Positions 1 to 9,068 are shown, counted from the stretch's first letter. The stretch is DNA of 39,404 nucleotides from Polyangiaceae bacterium (GCA_016929495.1 JAFGIS010000406.1:1-39404); one strand, 5' to 3'. A program made the numbers and translations. The notes: a model not told the origin generated them from the sequence alone.

Positions 1-77
1 CTAACTACCCGAAGCTGTGCGGCTTTCCCGGATTCTTGGTACGAGATGTCGTCAAAGTCGGGTTGTCGCACGCCTAG
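1..77 (+). CDS. possible C-terminal end of a truncated gene
   Basis: Reading from base 3, an open frame of 24 codons runs in from the window edge and ends with TAG at 75-77. It would encode the tail NYPKLCGFPGFLVRDVVKVG followed by LSHA. About three quarters of the codons end in G or C, which suits the genome better than the opposite strand over the same bases (about half). The stop lies 70 bases from the end of the convergent gene that finishes at 148, a normal arrangement. No family can be named from so short a piece, and chance openness over 77 bases is quite possible. Confidence 0.35.
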   Translation, partial: NYPKLCGFPGFLVRDVVKVGLSHA

Positions 78-147
78 TCTGTCGCCGCGGCCGCGACCCC
101 ACCTGGCCAGGCGACGGTGCGCGCGGGCCGTGAGGACAGCTCGCCCC

Positions 148-2907
148 TCACCGCCTCTTCACCCCAAACCCCCTATCGAACAACCTCACCCTCCTCACGA
201 GCAAATCCAGCAAGAACACGCCCACGGCCGCCGCCACGAACCGATCCCACAAGAGGTGATGATAGCGGATCGACTCCTTGCCCGGCGCGAACAAGGCCGC
301 CGCCGTAGGCTCGAACAGCCCACCGCCGGCGCGCGCCGCCGCCCGTAACCGCTCTACATTGGGCTCGAAACTCGCGTACTCCCGAGGGTACGGATACGTC
401 ACATGCCCGTAACTGACGCCCGCCGGGTGCGCCGTGCCGTCCGCATCGCGGCGCGTGTGCTCGGCTTTGAGCACGAAGGAGCCGTAGTCGTCCAGACGTA
501 GCCGCGCCTCGTAGCGTCCGGGCGCGATCTGGCGCATCGGCACCTGACGGCGCTCGCCTCCGGGCACGGGGCCTTTGACGACCAGGGTGGACTCGAGCTC
601 GTTGTCGAACCGTTCGTCGACGGTGAACGCGTCCACGCTGGCGCGTAGTTCGTCGCCGACGACTTCGGTTTGCATGTCGAGCTCGCGCCGCTGTTTGCGG
701 CGCATGTGCTCGCGCACGAGCTGGCCCCAGAAGCGCGTGTAGCCGGGCCAGCGCAGCCAGTCCACGGCCCAGTGGTTCTTCACGTCGCTGGTCCAGGCCA
801 GCGCCCAGCCGAGGCCGACATGCCAGCGCGCCAGAATGGGCTCTCCGGTGTCGCTCGAGAGCACCATCTGCGCGGGTGCGGGCTTCATTTGCGTGGAGAC
901 GTAGCCGTGCAGCATGGGCGCGGCGCCCAGCGGGATGCCCTTGAGGAAATCCGCGGGAGCGGTCTGCGCGACCGGGAACCAGTTCTCGACAGCGGCCTGG
1001 CGCGAGATGAGCTCGGTCTCTCGGGTGAAGACCTTGGGCAGGTTGCTCGGGTCGAGCACCTCGTGGTAGCGGCCGCCGCCGGTGTCGGCGATCATACGCA
1101 AGAGCTCGCTGTCCGCGGCTTGGCCGAGCCCGACCGTGGTCACGGTGATCGCTTCGGAGATCATGGTTTGCACCAACTCCCGAAGGCCCTCGCGCGGCGC
1201 CTGGCCGTCGGTGAGCAGGATCACGTGCTTCTTTCTGGCCTCCACGGCGGAGATATCCTGGTAGGCCATGTCGAGCGCGGAGAAGATCTCCGTGCCGCCG
1301 CCCGGCGTGATGCGCATGATCTCGTTCTGGATCCGCGTTCGGTAGCGTGCTGGCTGGAAACGGACGTAGCGCTTGGGCGACGAATCGAACGCGATGATGT
1401 CGATGAGATCGTTGCCGTCCAGGGTGCTCACCGTGGCCGAACAGGCGGATTTGGACATTTCGAGTGGCAGCCCGGTCATGGATCCGGACCGGTCGATCAC
1501 GAGCACCATGGCGACGCCGGGCGTCTCGCGGCGGCGCTCGGCGTCCATGCGGACCGGGAGAAGCCGTTCTACCGCACTACGCGCCCAGCCCCCGAGTCCG
1601 TAGCCGGCTTCGCCGCCGGCGAACAAGAAACCTCCGCCCAGGTCGCGCACGTAGCTGCCGAGCAGCTCCTGGGAAGCGATGCTGATCTGCTCCTGGGGCG
1701 TGTCCGACAGGATGACGAAATCGTAGCGCTCGAGCTCCTGGATGCTCGTGGGCATGGCCGTGGGACTGCGGACGTCCACGTCGAATTGCTGTGCCGAAAG
1801 CGCGCCGCTCAAGTAGTGGGCGTGCTGGGGACGCCCTTCGACGTACAGCACGCTGGGGCGTCCGGGCACATCCAGCGTCACGCTGTAGCGGTTGTTCGCG
1901 GAAAACGTGTCGGTGCCGATACGGTCGAGCTCGAGGCGGTAGGTGACCTCGCCTCCGACTCTCGCGATGCTCTTGAGGCGGACCTCGTTGTTGCCGGGGT
2001 GAAGCTCGAGTGTGCGCACGCCGTCCAGGGCGTTCAGGGTCTCGCCCTGCCACAGCCGCGCCCGCGCACGGGTCTCTCGGCTGGAGAAAACGTTCGCCAC
2101 GAGCTCGAAGGGCTCGCCGATGCTCACCTTGCCGGGCGCCTCGAGCTCGCTCAGCGCGACTTCTCCGGGCGGAGGACGTCGGTAGGCGCTCGCGTACACG
2201 GAAATGCCGACACCCTGCGCGCGGGCGGCCTCGGACACGACGTCGCCCTTCGTTTCGACCCCGTCGCTCAGCACGATCGCGCGTTTGAGGCATCCGGGGG
2301 GGAAAAGGCCATAGCTGAGCTCGAGGGCCGCGTCGAGATCGCTGCCCGCGCCGGGCGTCGGGTCGGCGGGTTCGGCGCCGTGGCGGAGCTTCTCCCTCGG
2401 CGGCAGCGCGTGGGCTTGGCTGTCGAGCTCGGCGACGAAACGCGGGCGCGCTGCAAAGGTGACCAGCTTGAGGTGATCCTCGGGTCGCTGGGCGCGAGCG
2501 AGCGCGGCTACGGCCTGGCGCGCGTCCGACAGCGCTTCGTTCGAGACCGAATCGCTGACGTCCACGAGCGCGACGGAGCAGATGTCCTGGGTCCGGGCGG
2601 TTCTGGAGGGCCGGGCCAGGCCGAGCGCCAGCAGGGCGAGGAAGAGCAGGCGGAAGGCGCAGGACAGGACCCGTTGTTGCCACGGCAAGTCTGCGAGCGA
2701 CCGACCGAGGACCCACACGACCAGCGGCGCGACCAGGACGATGCCGAGCATCTGCGGCTCGAGCAGCGCATAGTCGATGCCTCGGTGGACGAAGTGGAAC
2801 CTGCCCGCACCGACGCGCGCGAGCCACTCTCGAAACGCCACCCACCCGCCGATCGTGACCAGCACGACCAGCGCTCCGGTCCAGACTGCCCGCCAGCGCC
2901 GGGTCAC
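148..2907 (-). CDS. membrane VWA protein with two VWA modules and a glutamine-amidotransferase-like domain
   Basis: Last gene of the five-gene MoxR operon, 919 residues. Three hydrophobic helices lie in the first 100 residues. A VWA-type module follows with the metal-site pattern DVSDS at 116-120, then a beta-rich stretch. Next is a region near residues 350-450 resembling the class I glutamine-amidotransferase-like fold found in this family. A second VWA module has DRSGS at 472-476, and a hydrophobic helix lies near the C-terminus. The family is thought to work at the membrane with MoxR ATPases, possibly in protein assembly or metal insertion; the substrate here is unknown. I chose GTG at 2907 because it overlaps the upstream stop as GTGA and has GGAGG eight bases before it. 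A GTG at 2937 in the same frame is possible but overlaps the upstream gene by 34 bases. Confidence 0.85.
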   Translation of the reverse strand: MTRRWRAVWTGALVVLVTIGGWVAFREWLARVGAGRFHFVHRGIDYALLEPQMLGIVLVAPLVVWVLGRSLADLPWQQRVLSCAFRLLFLALLALGLARPSRTARTQDICSVALVDVSDSVSNEALSDARQAVAALARAQRPEDHLKLVTFAARPRFVAELDSQAHALPPREKLRHGAEPADPTPGAGSDLDAALELSYGLFPPGCLKRAIVLSDGVETKGDVVSEAARAQGVGISVYASAYRRPPPGEVALSELEAPGKVSIGEPFELVANVFSSRETRARARLWQGETLNALDGVRTLELHPGNNEVRLKSIARVGGEVTYRLELDRIGTDTFSANNRYSVTLDVPGRPSVLYVEGRPQHAHYLSGALSAQQFDVDVRSPTAMPTSIQELERYDFVILSDTPQEQISIASQELLGSYVRDLGGGFLFAGGEAGYGLGGWARSAVERLLPVRMDAERRRETPGVAMVLVIDRSGSMTGLPLEMSKSACSATVSTLDGNDLIDIIAFDSSPKRYVRFQPARYRTRIQNEIMRITPGGGTEIFSALDMAYQDISAVEARKKHVILLTDGQAPREGLRELVQTMISEAITVTTVGLGQAADSELLRMIADTGGGRYHEVLDPSNLPKVFTRETELISRQAAVENWFPVAQTAPADFLKGIPLGAAPMLHGYVSTQMKPAPAQMVLSSDTGEPILARWHVGLGWALAWTSDVKNHWAVDWLRWPGYTRFWGQLVREHMRRKQRRELDMQTEVVGDELRASVDAFTVDERFDNELESTLVVKGPVPGGERRQVPMRQIAPGRYEARLRLDDYGSFVLKAEHTRRDADGTAHPAGVSYGHVTYPYPREYASFEPNVERLRAAARAGGGLFEPTAAALFAPGKESIRYHHLLWDRFVAAAVGVFLLDLLVRRVRLFDRGFGVKRR

Positions 2908-4793
2908 ACCGTCACCCTCCGGTGGTAGGTGATCCACTCGATGATCGAGAGCAGGACGGCGCCCAGCACCAAGTAGAGCCAGAGCTCGCGACGCACTCCG
3001 GCGCTGAAACGTCCCAGGGGCCTGGCGCTGCCGCCCCCGAGCGCGAGCTGGGGGCGCGGCGCGATCGCGCTCTCCTCGGGGCTCGCGAGATTGGCGGCGA
3101 GCAAGAGCGGTGCGGCGGCGTCCGTGCCCGAAATCCTCAGGGTGTAGTAGCCGGCGAGCTCGCCGAAGTGCGTGGCGCGGCCGTCGCGCACCGGAATGAC
3201 GCGCACCTTCTTGTGCGGATCCACGAGCGTTGCGGACTCGGCTTTACCGCCCACGTTGACCGACCACACCTCGCCGGTGCGCAAAGAGGAGACGTAGCCG
3301 CTGTCTTGCTCCACGAAGTGGCGTATCGTGTTGAGCAAGAACAGCGGCCAGGCCACGCGCAGCACGAAGTCGCTGCGCTTCGGGTCGAAGCTCAAGGCGA
3401 CGAAGCGTTGACTGCCGCGTTCTCCGGAGACGAGCAGGGGCCCGGACTCGCTCGAGCCGAGCACATGGTCGCCTGGGCCCGGCTTGAAAGCGTGTCCATC
3501 CAGGACCTGGATGTCGCCCATGGCCATCCAGCGCAGGATCGGGCTCTTGCGCTGCCAGCTGTCGAAGCCGAACATGTCGAGGCTCTTGCCGAGGGGTACG
3601 GGCGAGCTGTCTTTCGGCGGATTCAGATAGAGCGCTGCGCCGGTCATGTTCGCCGCGCCGGGCGGGACCGCGTTGTCGAAGATGACCACGTCGCGCGCCG
3701 CCCGCGCATCGAACTCTGCGGGAGCCACGGTCGTGACGTCCAGGTACTCGTCGAGCAGCAAAGCCGCCTCGAGATACGTGTTGCCGCGCGTCACCACGAG
3801 CACCCGCGCGCGCTTGCGTTCGGGCATCAGGGCGTACGCATGGTTGTCGGCGGAGAGCTCGTCCGGGCGGCCCCCGAGCAGGCGGATCTCCGCCTCGAGC
3901 GTACGCGAAGCACCCCCCTGGTTCTCATAGAAACGAGACAGGCGCTGTTCGGGCTGGAGGCTGAGCTCGCTCAGGTCGACGATCTCTCCGTCGCCGCGCA
4001 GCTTCAGCTCCACGTCGACCGGCTCCTTGGTCGTGTTCAAGAGCTCGACCATCACCTCGTAGCGGGAAGCGTCGAGCGGATAGCGACGCACCGAGAACGC
4101 GGTGATGCCCACGTTGTGCGCGCTCTTGCCGACGGGAACGTACTGTAGCTCGATCGGTCCGAGCGACGGCAGTCTGCCGAGCGCTGCGAGGTCGCCGAAA
4201 GCCCCGTCGCTCACCAGAATCACGGTGGGCCGTCCGAGGCCCCGCAGGCTGTCCTCGGCGAACGCGAGCCCGCGACGTAGGTCCGCGCGCGTGTCCGTCG
4301 CAGTGATGCGTGAGATGGAATCCTCGAGCGTCGCGGCATCCTCGGTCATGGTCGACAGGGGTGTGACGGCCGCTGACATGCTCGCGATGAGCATTCGGTC
4401 CGCGCCGCCGAGGCCTCGGACGATCTGGGTCAGCTGCTGCTTGGCCGCTGCCAGGCGACTGGGGCGCACGTCGGTGGCCTGCATCGACGCGCTCGTGTCC
4501 ACCAGGACCACGATGTTGCGCCCCGATGCGCGCGATGCCCTCCAATGCGGATCGCCAAGCGCCAGCACGAGCAGCCCCAGCAGGAGCAGCTGCAGCAGCA
4601 AGGACAAAATCCTCTTCAGCTTCGAGAACAGCGCCGTCGTTTCCCGTTCGCCGAGGATACGCTGCCAGATGAGCGAGAAGGGCACGGGCACGGCTCGGCG
4701 GCGGAGCTTGAGGATGTAGAGCACCACTACCGCCGCGCCGGCGGCACCGCCGAGCGACAAGAGGGCGCCGAGCTGCCAACCTGCGAACGTCAT
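2904..4793 (-). CDS. BatA-like VWA membrane protein
   Basis: Protein of 629 residues with the aerotolerance-regulator (BatA) N-terminal layout: a hydrophobic helix at the start (GAAGAAVVVLYILKLRRR), a conserved WQRIL segment, a second Leu-rich helix, then a VWA domain with DTSAS as metal-binding motif. A long beta-rich middle follows, and a final transmembrane helix near LYLVLGAVLLSIIEW. Both ends are thus in the inner membrane with the VWA domain probably periplasmic or cytoplasmic face-dependent; topology was not computed. The start ATG at 4793 overlaps the DUF58 stop as ATGA. The open frame extends upstream to 4991, but that part is Arg/Ala/Gly-rich shadow of the DUF58 gene. It shares the VWA-protein class with the next gene, and the pair is typical of MoxR operons in Gram-negative bacteria. 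Confidence 0.88.
   Translation of the reverse strand: MTFAGWQLGALLSLGGAAGAAVVVLYILKLRRRAVPVPFSLIWQRILGERETTALFSKLKRILSLLLQLLLLGLLVLALGDPHWRASRASGRNIVVLVDTSASMQATDVRPSRLAAAKQQLTQIVRGLGGADRMLIASMSAAVTPLSTMTEDAATLEDSISRITATDTRADLRRGLAFAEDSLRGLGRPTVILVSDGAFGDLAALGRLPSLGPIELQYVPVGKSAHNVGITAFSVRRYPLDASRYEVMVELLNTTKEPVDVELKLRGDGEIVDLSELSLQPEQRLSRFYENQGGASRTLEAEIRLLGGRPDELSADNHAYALMPERKRARVLVVTRGNTYLEAALLLDEYLDVTTVAPAEFDARAARDVVIFDNAVPPGAANMTGAALYLNPPKDSSPVPLGKSLDMFGFDSWQRKSPILRWMAMGDIQVLDGHAFKPGPGDHVLGSSESGPLLVSGERGSQRFVALSFDPKRSDFVLRVAWPLFLLNTIRHFVEQDSGYVSSLRTGEVWSVNVGGKAESATLVDPHKKVRVIPVRDGRATHFGELAGYYTLRISGTDAAAPLLLAANLASPEESAIAPRPQLALGGGSARPLGRFSAGVRRELWLYLVLGAVLLSIIEWITYHRRVTV
2916..2920 (-). 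promoter_or_regulatory. ribosome binding site deciding the start at 2907
   Basis: On the minus strand GGAGG lies within the last codons of the upstream BatA-like gene, eight bases before GTG at 2907. This site favours 2907 over the longer in-frame GTG at 2937 and indicates translational coupling across the GTGA overlap. Confidence 0.6.
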
Positions 4794-5725
4794 CAGCGCA
4801 GAAACCCTCCGCGCCGGAAGACCTGGAGCACGAGCTCGTCGAAGGGGACGTCCACGCCAGCGGGCAAGTAGGGCACCTGGTGGCTCGTGCAGAAGCGCTC
4901 CACCGTGCGCCCGTACTCCTCGTAGGCGAGGTGCATGCGGCCGAGCAGGACGTCGTCGACCGTGACCTCGCGATCGTCCCCCGTCTCGCAATCGACGACC
5001 CGTACGTCGCCACGCATCTCCGATGAGGCGTCGCGCGGGTCGATGACGTGCAGCACGTAGGGCTCGAAGCGGTTGAAACGGAGCATGTTGATGCCCCCCT
5101 CGAACCCCGCCGGATCGTACAGGTCGCTGATCAGTACGGCCAGGCCCCGCCGCTTGTGCTGGGCAACGAAGGTCTTGAGTGCGCTACCGAGGTCCGTGAG
5201 GCCCTCGGTTTCGAGGTGGCCCAGGAAATCGAAGACGGTCAGGATACGTCCCCGACCGCGTGTCGTCGGCATCCGGGCGACGACGCCGTCGCGCACACCG
5301 ACGATGGTAACGCGATCGAGGTTGGTGAGGCCCACGTACGCGAGCGCCGCGCAGAGCCGCCGAGCCTGGTCGAACTTCCTGCCTCCGGCGAAACGCATCG
5401 ATGCCGAGCAATCGACGATGAAGTAGATGCTCAGATCCTCTTCTTCCTCGTACAGGCGTACCAGCAGCCTACCGAAGCGCTGGTAGACGTTCCAATCGAC
5501 GTAGCGGAAATCGTCGCCGGGAGCGTAGTCTCGGTGGTCGGCGAACTCGATGCCGCTGCCCTTCTTCTTGCTGCGGTGTTCCGCGCGCATCCTGCCGGCG
5601 AAGACGCGTCGGCTGACAATGGCGAGCATCTCCAGGCGCCGCTGGAAATCATCGTCGAACAGGTCCTCGGTGGCGGCTGCGATGCCATGGCCCGCCGAGC
5701 GCCGGAAGAGATCGAGGATTCCCAT
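4793..5725 (-). CDS. DUF58 domain protein
   Basis: Protein of 310 residues. The central segment GIEFADHRDYAPGDDFRYVDWNVYQRFG is read as three pieces: GIEFADHRDYAPGDDFR, then YVDWN, then a basic patch. This is the hallmark of DUF58, followed by a VWA-like strand with DCSAS as putative metal-binding motif. There is no clear signal peptide or membrane helix, so a cytoplasmic or peripheral location is likely. DUF58 proteins are almost always encoded beside MoxR ATPases and VWA proteins, as here; the molecular role is unproven and usually described as chaperone-like. The gene begins 29 bases after the MoxR stop at 5755 and its stop overlaps the next start (ATGA). No strong Shine-Dalgarno sequence was seen before ATG 5725. 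Confidence 0.9.
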   Translation of the reverse strand: MGILDLFRRSAGHGIAAATEDLFDDDFQRRLEMLAIVSRRVFAGRMRAEHRSKKKGSGIEFADHRDYAPGDDFRYVDWNVYQRFGRLLVRLYEEEEDLSIYFIVDCSASMRFAGGRKFDQARRLCAALAYVGLTNLDRVTIVGVRDGVVARMPTTRGRGRILTVFDFLGHLETEGLTDLGSALKTFVAQHKRRGLAVLISDLYDPAGFEGGINMLRFNRFEPYVLHVIDPRDASSEMRGDVRVVDCETGDDREVTVDDVLLGRMHLAYEEYGRTVERFCTSHQVPYLPAGVDVPFDELVLQVFRRGGFLR

Positions 5726-5754
5726 GGTTGCGAGGTCCGTCGCAAGGCGCCCTG

Positions 5755-6801
5755 TCAGGCCAGCGTTTCCGGAAGTTTCTCGACGATTTCCCGGATGATG
5801 TCGTCGGGGCGAACGCCTTCGGCTTCCCCTTCGAAACTCAGCAGCAGGCGGTGGCGCAGCGCGGGCAGAGCGGCCTGTTTGACGTCATCGATGGACGCGG
5901 CGAAGCGGCCTTTGAGCAGGGCCTGGACCTTCGCCGCCAGGAGCATGGCTTGCGCGCCGCGAGGCGAAGCCCCGATGCGCACGAAACGTTTGACCTGCTG
6001 CGTGGCGCCGTCGAGCTCCGGGTGGGTCGCCTGGAGCAAGCGTACGGCGAAGTCCTGCACGTGGTGCGCGGCAGGAACCGTGCGCGCCAAGGCCTGCATG
6101 GCAATGATCTGCTCACGACTGAGCACCGGGCGGACCTGTGCCGTGTGCTCGGCCGTCGTACGTTCGATGATGGCGTGCAGGTCCTCGCGGCTCGGAAAGG
6201 AAACCTGCAGCTTGAAGAAGAACCGGTCGAGCTGTGCCTCCGGGAGCGGATAGGTTCCCTCCATCTCGAGTGGGTTCTGGGTGGCCAGCACGAAATACGG
6301 CTCGTCGATGCCGTAGGTGTGACGGCCCACGGTGACGCGGTGTTCCTGCATGGCCTCGAGCAAAGCGCTTTGAGTCTTCGGCGTGGCTCGATTCACCTCG
6401 TCGGCCAAGACGATGTTGGCGAACACCGGGCCGCGTCTGAACTCGAAGGACCGGGTGCCGGCCGTTTCGTCGATCACCGTCGTGCCGATGATGTCGGCGG
6501 GCATCAGGTCGGGTGTGAACTGGATCCGCGAGCAGCTGAGCCCCACGCACTCGGCCAGCGTGCGCACCAGCATCGTCTTGCCGAGACCCGGGACGCCCTC
6601 GAGCAGTGCGTGCGATCCGGCCAGCATGCAGATGAGCACGCCATCGACGACCTCTCGGTGGCCGACGATGACCTTGCCGATCTCCGCGCGCAGTGACGAA
6701 ATCTGCTCGGTGAACTCCGAGACTTGCGCCTTTGCTCGATCTTCGTCGGTCATTCTTTCTCTGGCTCCATCGTCGTCGCTCGGCAGCACCGGGTGGCTCA
6801 C
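5755..6801 (-). CDS. MoxR-family AAA+ ATPase
   Basis: AAA+ ATPase of the MoxR family, 348 residues from GTG 6801. Walker A is GVPGLGKT at 69-76, Walker B is VLADEVNRA near 131-139, and sensor 1 is ATQNP near 173-177, all intact. The C-terminal AAA lid follows. MoxR ATPases hydrolyse ATP and are proposed to remodel or activate partner proteins together with VWA-domain proteins, which are the next three genes here. The GTG start overlaps the upstream stop as GTGA, arguing for coupling. An ATG at 6753 (16 codons later) with an AGAAAGA-like site is an alternative start and would remove only a poorly conserved leader. Confidence 0.93.
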   Translation of the reverse strand: MSHPVLPSDDDGARERMTDEDRAKAQVSEFTEQISSLRAEIGKVIVGHREVVDGVLICMLAGSHALLEGVPGLGKTMLVRTLAECVGLSCSRIQFTPDLMPADIIGTTVIDETAGTRSFEFRRGPVFANIVLADEVNRATPKTQSALLEAMQEHRVTVGRHTYGIDEPYFVLATQNPLEMEGTYPLPEAQLDRFFFKLQVSFPSREDLHAIIERTTAEHTAQVRPVLSREQIIAMQALARTVPAAHHVQDFAVRLLQATHPELDGATQQVKRFVRIGASPRGAQAMLLAAKVQALLKGRFAASIDDVKQAALPALRHRLLLSFEGEAEGVRPDDIIREIVEKLPETLA

Positions 6802-8657
6802 CGTCTCGGTCGTATCAGCTCGAAGTAGCGCTGGATGTAGAAGCGATACCCCGGAGGGACTTCGTCACGCTCGATCACGTCCTCGGCGACGGCGCGATAG
6901 TCCGTGTAGACCTGCTGGTAGTCACGCCCCACGAACCCGCGCTCGGCCGCGCCCTCGATCACCTCGCTCGAGGCGGTGCCCTGCCCGGTGTCCTTGGCCA
7001 CTGCGGTGACGTCGTGGGTTTCCCCCTTGGGCGCCGTCGGCGTTCCGGCGACTTCCGGCCCTTCGCCCGTGCCCCACTCCGGTCCAGCTCCGTTGGCACC
7101 GTGTGCGTGGCCTTCCTGCGACTTGGAGCCGGGGACGCTCGATGGCCGAGTTGCCGTCAACGGAACAGGCGCCCCACTGACCCCTGGGCCGACGATCAAG
7201 GCCCCGGGCCGAGACCCCTGCTTGGAACTGGCGGAAGGCCCGGGTCGCATGCCACGGGCCCGCTGGCTGAAACGCTTGAGCTGTTCGAGCCGGTGTTTGC
7301 CCTGCTGCCCCTGCTGCCGGAGCAGCTCCCGCAGCCCCCGCAGCTGGCGCAGCAGTTCGCGCTTCTGCTGCTCGGTCATCTGCTCCTGGGACAGGCGGTT
7401 GATGTCCTGGGAGGCCCTTGCCAGTTCGTCGGCGCTCTTGCCCAGCTCTTTGAGCAAGTTCTGCGCGGCATCGGCCAGCTTCCGGTCGAGCTCGGAAAGC
7501 TTCTGTTGGGCGCTGGCAGCTTGCCGTTTCTCGCGGTCCAGACGTTCGAGCTGGCGCTCGAGGTCCGACAGCTCGCGCGCGTCTGCCTGGGAGGAAGTCC
7601 CCCGCTGCTTCTTCTTCAGCAGGCGGTCGCGCTGCCGGGAGAGCGCCTGCCGACGTTCTTCGAGGGCCTCGGCCCGCGCAGCAGAGCTCTTGCTCGCTTT
7701 GTCGAGCGCCTTGCGCAGCCTGTCGAGCTCGGCAGGGGAGGGGCGGCCCTGGTCGCTCCTGAGCCTCTCGGCGAGCTTGCGCAGGGCCTGCTCGGCGTCC
7801 GAGAGCCTGCCTTGGCCGAGCGCGTCGCCGAGCGGCCTGGTCAAATCGCTCTGGGCGAGCTCATTTGCCAGGTCCTTGAGCGCCTGCTCGAGGGCGTTCT
7901 GCTCGGCGGCACCGCCGTTGAGCAGCCGCTTCTCGAGCTCGGCGAGCTGGCGGAACGCCTCGAGCCGGTCGAGTCGACCCTGCTCGAGGTCCTCGATGAC
8001 CCTGTGGAAGCGGGCGGCTGTGTCGCCGACCAGCGGGTTGTTGCTGTCAGCCTGCACGGCGGCCACCGCGCTACGCAAGAGCTCGGCATCGTCGAGGCTC
8101 AGCAGTGCCGGGGGCGAGGTCTTTGCCGGAGCGATCACGCGCGTCACGCGCACCTCGAGCACGGAGAGCCCGCCGAGCGCGGCCGCGAGCCCCAGGACGA
8201 GAGCCAATTCGGTCGGTATCGGCCACGGCGCCGCCCGGCGCGGGCTCAGCTCCGCAGGCGAAAGCCGCGCAGCGTCCGAGATGGCCAGCTCCATCAGAGC
8301 CGTCCGCTGGTTCGGCGGCAGTCTCCGAAACGCCAGCGCGCTGGTGATCCGGTCACTGAGATCATGGTGCCGGTCCAGGGCGAGCGATCCCGCGTGCGGA
8401 GCCTGCCGGCAAAGCCAGACCAGGGCGACGCCTACCACCACCACGCCGAGAGGGATCAGGCCGGCGACCATCAGGTGGTGCTGTGCCTGTGCGCCAAGCC
8501 GGAGGACCTTGATGCTGGTAAGAGCCACGACGGCGTAGAGCAGGGGCAGCGGAGCGAGCAGGGCGAAGCGCGACAGCGCGGTCGCCAGGCGCAGACGGGC
8601 TCCCGTCCACCACGCCAGGCGTGCCAGCTGCCTCAGACGCGTTTCGCGGTCGACCAC
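6798..8657 (-). CDS. membrane protein with long Gln/Arg/Leu-rich coiled coil, first gene of the MoxR operon
   Basis: Not recognised as a named family with certainty. It has features of the large DUF4175-like membrane proteins often found with MoxR and VWA genes. The 619-residue product begins with two hydrophobic helices (around ALLAPLPLLYAVVAL and LIPLGVVVVGVALVWL), has a third near residue 160, and then a very long heptad-like stretch rich in Leu, Arg, Glu and Gln (ELDRLRKALDKASK, SDLERQLERLDREK, QMTEQQKRELLRQLRG). A Gly/Pro/Ser-rich linker and a conserved-looking tail with RDYQQVYTDYRAVAEDVI close it. The start GTG 8657 has AGGAAG seven bases upstream. ATG at 8798 is in frame but the added 47 residues look non-coding. 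It probably scaffolds the complex at the membrane (inference). Confidence 0.75.
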   Translation of the reverse strand: MVDRETRLRQLARLAWWTGARLRLATALSRFALLAPLPLLYAVVALTSIKVLRLGAQAQHHLMVAGLIPLGVVVVGVALVWLCRQAPHAGSLALDRHHDLSDRITSALAFRRLPPNQRTALMELAISDAARLSPAELSPRRAAPWPIPTELALVLGLAAALGGLSVLEVRVTRVIAPAKTSPPALLSLDDAELLRSAVAAVQADSNNPLVGDTAARFHRVIEDLEQGRLDRLEAFRQLAELEKRLLNGGAAEQNALEQALKDLANELAQSDLTRPLGDALGQGRLSDAEQALRKLAERLRSDQGRPSPAELDRLRKALDKASKSSAARAEALEERRQALSRQRDRLLKKKQRGTSSQADARELSDLERQLERLDREKRQAASAQQKLSELDRKLADAAQNLLKELGKSADELARASQDINRLSQEQMTEQQKRELLRQLRGLRELLRQQGQQGKHRLEQLKRFSQRARGMRPGPSASSKQGSRPGALIVGPGVSGAPVPLTATRPSSVPGSKSQEGHAHGANGAGPEWGTGEGPEVAGTPTAPKGETHDVTAVAKDTGQGTASSEVIEGAAERGFVGRDYQQVYTDYRAVAEDVIERDEVPPGYRFYIQRYFELIRPRR

Positions 8658-8664
8658 GGCCAGA

Positions 8665-8670
8665 CTTCCT
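8665..8670 (-). promoter_or_regulatory. ribosome binding site deciding the start at 8657
   Basis: AGGAAG on the minus strand lies seven bases before GTG 8657. The open frame continues upstream past 9200 without a stop, so this site, together with the loss of protein-like sequence upstream, is the main reason for placing the start here. Confidence 0.5.
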
Positions 8671-8840
8671 TCGCGACACCCGTACAGGCGCTCGGCTTTG
8701 CCCGCGCTCCGCCTGGGCTGCTGAGCAGGCCCTCCGGCCCATTCCCGTCGCCGACTCTGGACAGCTTGCCGACAACCCGCGGCATCATCGTCTCGCATTA
8801 AAGCACCGGCCTCGGCCCTCCGCACGCGAGGGGCGTGCCC

Positions 8841-8856
8841 CGATTCGATCGAATCG
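8841..8856. repeat. 16-base perfect palindrome
   Basis: CGATTCGATCGAATCG reads identically on both strands. It lies about 180 bases upstream of the MoxR-operon start and could be an operator for a dimeric regulator, but there is no direct evidence of binding. Confidence 0.55.
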
Positions 8857-8964
8857 AGGCCTGAGGACCAGGCCGACGGGCGCTCGCTCCTCGTTTCGTC
8901 AGAGACACGAGGCAGTTCTGGGTTTTTTGGCCCCCGACCGGGCGAGGGCGGCGAAAACCTGCCG

Positions 8965-9034
8965 CTCCCCACCGATCTGACCCGCGGCACCCCCTGCTCG
9001 TGGGCCTCCCCACCGATCTGACCCGCGGCACCCC
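8965..9034. repeat. two copies of a 29-base direct repeat
   Basis: Copies at 8965-8993 and 9006-9034 are identical over 29 bases (beginning CTCCCCACCGATCTGACCCG) and are separated by 12 bases, giving a period of 41. Only two copies exist, so this is not a CRISPR array. It may be a tandem duplication or paired binding sites. Confidence 0.85.
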
Positions 9035-9044
9035 TGATTTCTGG

Positions 9045-9068
9045 GCATCGTTTCAATCGAAACGATGC
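9045..9068. repeat. hairpin with ten-base perfect arms
   Basis: GCATCGTTTC at 9045-9054 and GAAACGATGC at 9059-9068 are perfect inverted copies around the four-base loop AATC. There is no following T run, and it sits 160 bases before the response-regulator start, so an operator or transcript structure is likelier than a terminator of either flanking gene. Confidence 0.7.

Noticed and set aside
1..71. Minus-strand start GTG 71 reading off the window edge
   Set aside because: Its third-position GC is about half, poorer than the plus-strand reading of the same bases, and it has no ribosome site.
670..2928. Long open frame of about 750 codons on the plus strand
   Set aside because: It mirrors the VWA gene on the other strand. 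High GC opens antisense frames, and the product has no family motifs.
8965..9034. Possible CRISPR array
   Set aside because: Only two repeat copies with a 12-base gap, no spacers of normal size and no cas genes.
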